From assembly GCA_029939785.1 (NCBI GenBank), contig JAOZSG010000119.1:1-9356 (forward strand): a stretch of DNA of 9,356 nucleotides, written 5' to 3'. Below are positions 4,926-9,356 of the stretch, piece after piece. The stretch comes from Fidelibacterota bacterium. GTDB taxonomy: Bacteria > Fidelibacterota > UBA2242 > JAFGTP01. The first letter of the stretch is position 1; every line of letters starts with the position of its first letter. Made by a program: the position numbers and the translations under genes. The notes beneath the pieces were generated by a model, which saw only the letters and a program-made list of their open reading frames with translations, had not been told where the DNA came from and made no database searches.

Positions 4926-7537
4926 TCTTTCCTCTCCTTTTTCAGCCTTAAATTGATCCAAATTTTATTTCCCTGTTTTGTCCCTAAACTATATAAATCA
5001 TAAGATTTTCCATTAAGATGAGCTATTAATTTTTCTGGTTTTTGATGTGTTGGTAAATCAACAGTCAAAGTAGCATTTTTACCATTTTCATCTACATCAA
5101 AAACAATAGAAACTTCACCAAAACGAGTTAATGCTTTATTTATTGCAGTACGCTTTCCTGCTTGTAACCACGTCGGTGGCAATCCTTCCAGCAGATGTAG
5201 TTCATTCTTACGTTCAAATATAAGCATATGCATAACGAGTCGAATAAATTCAGCACTCGCCCAGTTATGAGGCATATCTCCAACCCAATGAGGTTCAGGA
5301 TGACCTTTTACTCTCTGTTCTTCTCGCCATACTAATAATGGTGATGCATGATTTGCAAAAGCATATGCAGTTTTTGCTGCTTTCTGACCTTCGCCCTGAT
5401 ACAATAAAGCATGACCATAAAAAGAACCAAAATAATTCCACAAACCTTCATCATCCCAGCCAGTTCCATAAATTAAACCTTCTTGTATATTTGTACTGAT
5501 ATTTGCCAATGTCCCTTGCATTATTGGATTATCATTTTCAAATATTTCTCCAGGATAAATAGCATGCATAAATGCCCATTGACCTTTTTGAGGTTGGTCT
5601 TTTAATGGACGACTCATATGTATTGGAAGCATTTTATTTCCAAATTCATCAGTAATTAAATCACGTTCTGCCAAAGTTAGATACCGGTTCCAAAGATCAT
5701 CATATTCTTTTTGCCATTTATCTGCCTTTTCTGTAAAGCCTTTCTTTTTTGCCATATTTACAGCAGATTTAATTCCTATCAATATCCAATATGCGTTTGT
5801 GTATTCATGGTCAATATTCAATCCACCGTCAGAATAACCAGAAGGGATAAAATCATAACTCAAAGCATCTTTATCTTTTCTGGATCGTTCTCTTAACACT
5901 GGAATGAAATTCATAATTTTTTCTACAACAGACCAATTTGAAGTTAACCATTTGTCATCGCCGGTTAATTGAAAATGACGATCAATGACCCATAGTACAA
6001 TTCCATTCTCTTTCCAGAATTGACCAATTTTTTCAAAAGAACCATCAGGTTTTTGGAAACTCAACATATGTTTGATTCCTGCTCGAGTTTCAGTAGCCCT
6101 GTTCAACGAAGCAATAGTTTCCAGAATAAAAGCACCGTCAACAATCCATAATCCACGATACTGGGTAGGTCCAACCTGAAAAGATGGTAAACCATTTTTA
6201 ATTTCACGTGCTTGATAAATATTTCGAATAGCACCATCGATTTGATCTTGCATTGCGTTATCTGGAATTTCAATAACATTGTATGGCAGATCATAATTTG
6301 CCCAGAAAGATTTCGCATTTTCCAGGGCTTTTTCTGCTTCTGAAACTGTCCATTTCATTCCTTCTGCATTACTATTTACAGAAACTACAATTTTTTTACT
6401 TTCGCCTGCTTCAATTGAAATTTTTTCCAGATCTAATTTTACATTTTCCTTTTCCTGAATGTTCAATTTTGCTTTTTCAGAAATATTGACCATACGCCAA
6501 TCTCGTATATTTATCATATTTTTTTCAGATATATATTTTGGTCTGTAACTGGATCTAACCTGTACAATTCCATCAATATCTTGTTTTGTATTTGTGTTAT
6601 TTGAAATTGTAACAATCAATAAATCTGTTCGAGGTGGTCCCGTATGTTTTGGTGGAGTTTCTGCACCGGAACGCAAAAAAGCCAGGGATTGATTATTTGC
6701 TTCACCAGATATTATAGATTCTTTAGTTGGAAGTTTATCAAAAGCCCATAGCACATTCAAAACAGGATTTAAATCACTTGCATCAGGAGCACTGGATATT
6801 TCAATATCCAAAAAACCATCTCCAGTAATATCTTTGGCTTCAATTGTTACAATAAATGGTTCATTTTTTTTAGCAACTTTTATTGCATCTACAATTTTTT
6901 TAACTACACCATCAACTTTTATTTCCATAATCCGTTGATCTATTTTATCCCAATGTCCTTCACAAAATCCAAATACCAAATTAGTCGAACGAGATTTAAG
7001 TCGATATTTAAGCGATTTTCCCCATCCAATATCCAAACTTTTAAATTCAGGATCACAATCAATAATTGGTTGTGTGGCATTGTAAATTACTTCATGAGAA
7101 CTTACTGGTTGAAAACCTTGTTTACTTTCATCTGATTTAATATTTGGAGGTAATGGCTTCAATTTTTTTATAGTTTCATCAGTAACTGCAAAAAATTCAG
7201 TTTTGAGATCAACTTCTCCAAATTTCCATGTTGTTTCGACTATTGGAGTTTTTGCATCAAAAAGTTTTTGATCCTTCCAAACTTTCTCTTTATCATTAAT
7301 ATAAAAATTAATTCGTGTACCAAAACCACCAATCGTTCCAGGATAATCATATAATAGATCACCATTTTTATCAATTAATGATTTTTGCCAATCATCAGGA
7401 AGACAGATTGAAGTTTGCCATTCTGCAGGTGCATATCGATAATCAAGTTGAAATTGACTCTCTAAAGATTTGCCAGCATTTAGATCTTTTATGAGGAGAC
7501 CTAAAAGTAATATTGATAAAAATTTGAATAATTTCAT
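4922..7537 (-). CDS. Secreted six-hairpin glycosidase-like protein with malectin-like insert
   Basis: This 871-residue protein starts at 7537 behind a GCGAGGG site and has a Sec signal (MKLFKF, hydrophobic run, probable cleavage after Ala21). Residues 22-410 look like beta-rich modules. Within them about 145-265 has the spacing of a malectin-like carbohydrate-binding domain (LKYRLKSRS, LVFGFCEGHWD, FIVTIEAKD, GFLDIEISS, then PVLNVLWAF). Residues about 415-775 form a helical (alpha/alpha)6-type barrel with conserved-looking acidic clusters: GLWIVDGAF (D467), SGYSDGG (D570), DHEYTN (E578), GWDDEGLW (D695-E697) and HNWASAE (E763). A beta tail closes the protein. This layout is that of a glycosidase, but I cannot assign a GH family and do not know which acids are catalytic. 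The stop overlaps the start of the sugar-binding protein as ATGA, implying that its product enters that transporter. Confidence 0.85.
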   Translation of the reverse strand: MKLFKFLSILLLGLLIKDLNAGKSLESQFQLDYRYAPAEWQTSICLPDDWQKSLIDKNGDLLYDYPGTIGGFGTRINFYINDKEKVWKDQKLFDAKTPIVETTWKFGEVDLKTEFFAVTDETIKKLKPLPPNIKSDESKQGFQPVSSHEVIYNATQPIIDCDPEFKSLDIGWGKSLKYRLKSRSTNLVFGFCEGHWDKIDQRIMEIKVDGVVKKIVDAIKVAKKNEPFIVTIEAKDITGDGFLDIEISSAPDASDLNPVLNVLWAFDKLPTKESIISGEANNQSLAFLRSGAETPPKHTGPPRTDLLIVTISNNTNTKQDIDGIVQVRSSYRPKYISEKNMINIRDWRMVNISEKAKLNIQEKENVKLDLEKISIEAGESKKIVVSVNSNAEGMKWTVSEAEKALENAKSFWANYDLPYNVIEIPDNAMQDQIDGAIRNIYQAREIKNGLPSFQVGPTQYRGLWIVDGAFILETIASLNRATETRAGIKHMLSFQKPDGSFEKIGQFWKENGIVLWVIDRHFQLTGDDKWLTSNWSVVEKIMNFIPVLRERSRKDKDALSYDFIPSGYSDGGLNIDHEYTNAYWILIGIKSAVNMAKKKGFTEKADKWQKEYDDLWNRYLTLAERDLITDEFGNKMLPIHMSRPLKDQPQKGQWAFMHAIYPGEIFENDNPIMQGTLANISTNIQEGLIYGTGWDDEGLWNYFGSFYGHALLYQGEGQKAAKTAYAFANHASPLLVWREEQRVKGHPEPHWVGDMPHNWASAEFIRLVMHMLIFERKNELHLLEGLPPTWLQAGKRTAINKALTRFGEVSIVFDVDENGKNATLTVDLPTHQKPEKLIAHLNGKSYDLYSLGTKQGNKIWINLRLKKERKE
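4931..4938 (-). promoter_or_regulatory. Strong ribosome-binding site of the sugar-binding protein, inside the upstream gene
   Basis: The coding strand reads AGGAGAGG, five bases (AAAGA) before the ATG at 4925. It lies within the last codons of the glycosidase-like gene and settles the start choice, as the earlier in-frame ATG at 4961 has no such site. Together with the ATGA overlap at 4922-4925 it supports coupled but strong translation of the binding protein. Confidence 0.85.
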
Positions 7538-7559
7538 TTTCCCTCGCTTTGCAGATATT

Positions 7560-7593
7560 AAACCTTTAAGGTTTTGAAAACTTTGGAAGTTTT
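7560..7593. repeat. Two adjacent short inverted repeats between the barrel-protein genes
   Basis: Within the 79-bp gap at 7538-7616, AAACCTTTAAGGTTT (7560-7574) is a 7-bp stem with a one-base centre. Two bases later AAAACTTTGGAAGTTTT (7577-7593) is a 7-bp stem with a TGG loop. The two halves also roughly complement each other (about 12 of 16 positions), so a longer alternative hairpin is possible. On the minus strand neither hairpin is followed by a clear T-run, so this is at best a weak terminator or a processing or attenuation site. Confidence 0.65.
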
Positions 7594-7616
7594 TTCCCGT
7601 ATATTTTAAAACATTT

Positions 7617-9356
7617 TCAATATAATAACAATTGTCTTATTTTTTCATCTCCAATATCTTCAATTCCATAAATTCCATTCAACTGACTAGTGGAAACCCA
7701 AGGTAACCAGCCACGATGCAAAGCAAATCCACGTGGTGGAGATAACGACCAATGTTCCTGTTGCCATCCAATATCACGCAAATCATATATTCTATTAGGA
7801 ATTGCTGTCATAGATTTTGTATTGTGTAATAATATTCTTGCAACTTCAAGATAATGATCATCTCCAGTCAGTTTAAACAGTTCTGCAAATTCATCAGCAT
7901 CAAATGACATATACATATCTACAAGTGAATGTCCTGTAGAAATTAATTGCAGACCAATAGTAGAATTCCCTTTTTTCCACTGTAAAACCCGATTTGATTC
8001 ATCAATAGGCATTGGTACATTCCAAATATATACCCATGTTTCAGCAAAATTTGCAGCCATTTTTGCTCTTTTTAACCATTTATCATTTGAAGTTTGTTTA
8101 TAAAGAATCAAATATGCCTCAAGGCTAATTGTTGCAGCTTCTTTATCCAATACATTTGGATTATCTATCGTGCCGCCTATAAACTTCCCTCTTTTTTGAC
8201 TGTATTCCCAACTTACATCAGCAGCTTTTATTGCAGATTTGAGATATTTCTTCTCTTTAGTAATTTCATAAAGTAATGTCAAAAATGGTACAGCATTATA
8301 AGATGAAAGAGAACTTTCTTCTACAATCTCTCCAGTTTCTGGTAACCAGGCACGTGGAAATCCACCATCTTTTTTCTGTTGAGTCAAAAGCCAATCAGCA
8401 AAACTCTTCATCCATTTCAACCAATTGTCATGCTCAATACCTTTTTTTTGTTCATAAAGATAAGTATGTGCAAGAGATTTAAATCCATCGCCAAGTGAAC
8501 GCAAATAAATTCGTTTTTCATGAGGCAATGCAATTTCCGGTGCTCCTGTATCAAGATTAAATCCTGATGAAACTGGTGGATCCATTTTTATTTTTAGAAA
8601 TGAATTGATAATGTTTATTGCTTTTTCTCTATATTCTTTTGAATTTTTATTCCAATCTTCATCAGCGGAACGTAATAAAAATCGTGCAGATTCAAGATTT
8701 TTTCCGGTAAATCCCATAACTGCTTTTCGATCTGTAATTTTCACTCCCATTTTTGGAGCATCTGCCCAATTAGGTAATCCACACCAATCATCATGTATTT
8801 CTACTTGTGATGCAAGTGCCGATAAAACACTCTGTTTTACAACACTTATATCATGGGGATTAACATTTGGATTTAGAATATCATAAGATTTCCTCCAAAC
8901 ATTGGTATAAAATTGTGGAAATGAATCATCTTTGTCCAAAAGAATTCTTACAGTATAAGTATGTTTAAATCCATTTTTTACAGGATGAAATCGTCTTCGC
9001 CATTGTTTCAGTTGACCTCCGGGATATACATTACCTTGATACGTAATATCTCCTTCATTACCAGGAAAGCAATATCCTAAACTTAATTTATTTTTCTCTA
9101 TCAGAACTCCAATACTACCAAATTGAAAACGTTCATCGGTTAACGGAACTGGAATTAAATTATGTGATTCTTCTCTAGTTGTTTGTCCATTTGGAGCAGG
9201 ATTTAGCAATGAAATTGAATTGCTGTTTTTGAAATAAACTCCAAAAACTGGTGCAGACATTCTATCTTCACGGATAAAAATATTTGCATTTCCATTTTTA
9301 TAATTTTCAACTCCTCCAATTGCAGATGCTGATAAAAATTCTGTTCCACCATAGAC
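7617..9356 (-). CDS. Alpha/alpha-toroid protein, probable glycan-active enzyme, 5' end cut by window edge
   Basis: The frame is open from the right edge to the TGA at 7617 (579 codons). The ATG at 9260 is internal: the 32 codons above it read as ordinary protein with no stop and no ribosome site, so the true start lies outside. Numbering from that Met, residues 1 to about 125 look beta-rich. From about 210 on there are repeated amphipathic helices typical of an alpha/alpha toroid: SLGDGFKSLAHTYLYE near 255-270, KKDGGFPRAW at 296-305, DKEAATISLEAYLILY near 372-387, LTGDDHYLEVARILLHN near 464-480, and RDIGWQQEHWSLS near 495-507. DGGF and paired helices recur in six-hairpin glycosidases, polysaccharide lyases and related enzymes. 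I do not recognise the family and cannot name catalytic residues. It ends 79 bp before the secreted barrel protein and is probably co-transcribed with it. Confidence 0.8.
   Translation of the reverse strand, partial: VYGGTEFLSASAIGGVENYKNGNANIFIREDRMSAPVFGVYFKNSNSISLLNPAPNGQTTREESHNLIPVPLTDERFQFGSIGVLIEKNKLSLGYCFPGNEGDITYQGNVYPGGQLKQWRRRFHPVKNGFKHTYTVRILLDKDDSFPQFYTNVWRKSYDILNPNVNPHDISVVKQSVLSALASQVEIHDDWCGLPNWADAPKMGVKITDRKAVMGFTGKNLESARFLLRSADEDWNKNSKEYREKAINIINSFLKIKMDPPVSSGFNLDTGAPEIALPHEKRIYLRSLGDGFKSLAHTYLYEQKKGIEHDNWLKWMKSFADWLLTQQKKDGGFPRAWLPETGEIVEESSLSSYNAVPFLTLLYEITKEKKYLKSAIKAADVSWEYSQKRGKFIGGTIDNPNVLDKEAATISLEAYLILYKQTSNDKWLKRAKMAANFAETWVYIWNVPMPIDESNRVLQWKKGNSTIGLQLISTGHSLVDMYMSFDADEFAELFKLTGDDHYLEVARILLHNTKSMTAIPNRIYDLRDIGWQQEHWSLSPPRGFALHRGWLPWVSTSQLNGIYGIEDIGDEKIRQLLLY

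Noticed and set aside
4926..4961. Longer start for the sugar-binding protein at the ATG at 4961
   Set aside because: It adds 12 charged residues ahead of a good signal peptide, has no ribosome site, and would overlap the upstream gene by 40 bases; the ATG at 4925 has an ideal site and the ATGA overlap.
9258..9260. ATG at 9260 as the start of the right-hand gene
   Set aside because: The frame continues open to the window edge with protein-like sequence, and nothing resembling a ribosome site precedes this ATG; it is an internal Met.

Overview
The window is an AT-rich stretch of bacterial DNA in which every supportable gene lies on the minus strand, so transcription runs from the right edge to the left. 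TGA and TAG both act as normal stops. I see no RNA genes, transposases, integrases or CRISPR arrays. Signal peptides, lipoproteins, a malectin-like domain and a DUF2961/GH172 enzyme would fit a free-living polysaccharide degrader, for example from the FCB or PVC groups. No phylogenetic marker is present, so this placement is only a guess.

In order of transcription: (1) 9356-7617, the C-terminal part of a large protein with an alpha/alpha-toroid fold, cut by the right edge; (2) 7537-4922, a secreted 871-residue protein with N-terminal beta domains, a malectin-like insert and a six-hairpin glycosidase-like barrel; (3) 4925-3996, a lipoprotein sugar-binding protein most like the galactofuranose-binding YtfQ, joined to the previous gene by an ATGA stop/start overlap; (4) an array of TAGG-type 7-8 bp repeats; (5) 3833-2340, an RbsA-type double ATPase; (6) a 168-bp spacer with direct repeats; (7) 2171-1179, an RbsC-type permease; (8) a second, shorter repeat array beginning in the permease stop codon; (9) 1053 to the left edge, a DUF2961/GH172 lipoprotein cut before its stop.

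Together these look like one sugar-scavenging locus. Extracytoplasmic glycosidase-like proteins would release a monosaccharide or short sugar, the lipoprotein would capture it, and a complete CUT2-class ABC importer (binding protein, fused double ATPase, single permease) would bring it in. A YtfQ-like binding protein beside a GH172-family enzyme, whose characterised members act on furanosides, raises the possibility that the imported sugar is a furanose. That is inference.

The most unusual non-coding feature is the pair of heptad/octad arrays, each starting at or within a few bases of a stop codon in the transporter genes. The two barrel proteins, neither of which I can place in a named glycoside hydrolase family, are the main candidates for new enzymology.
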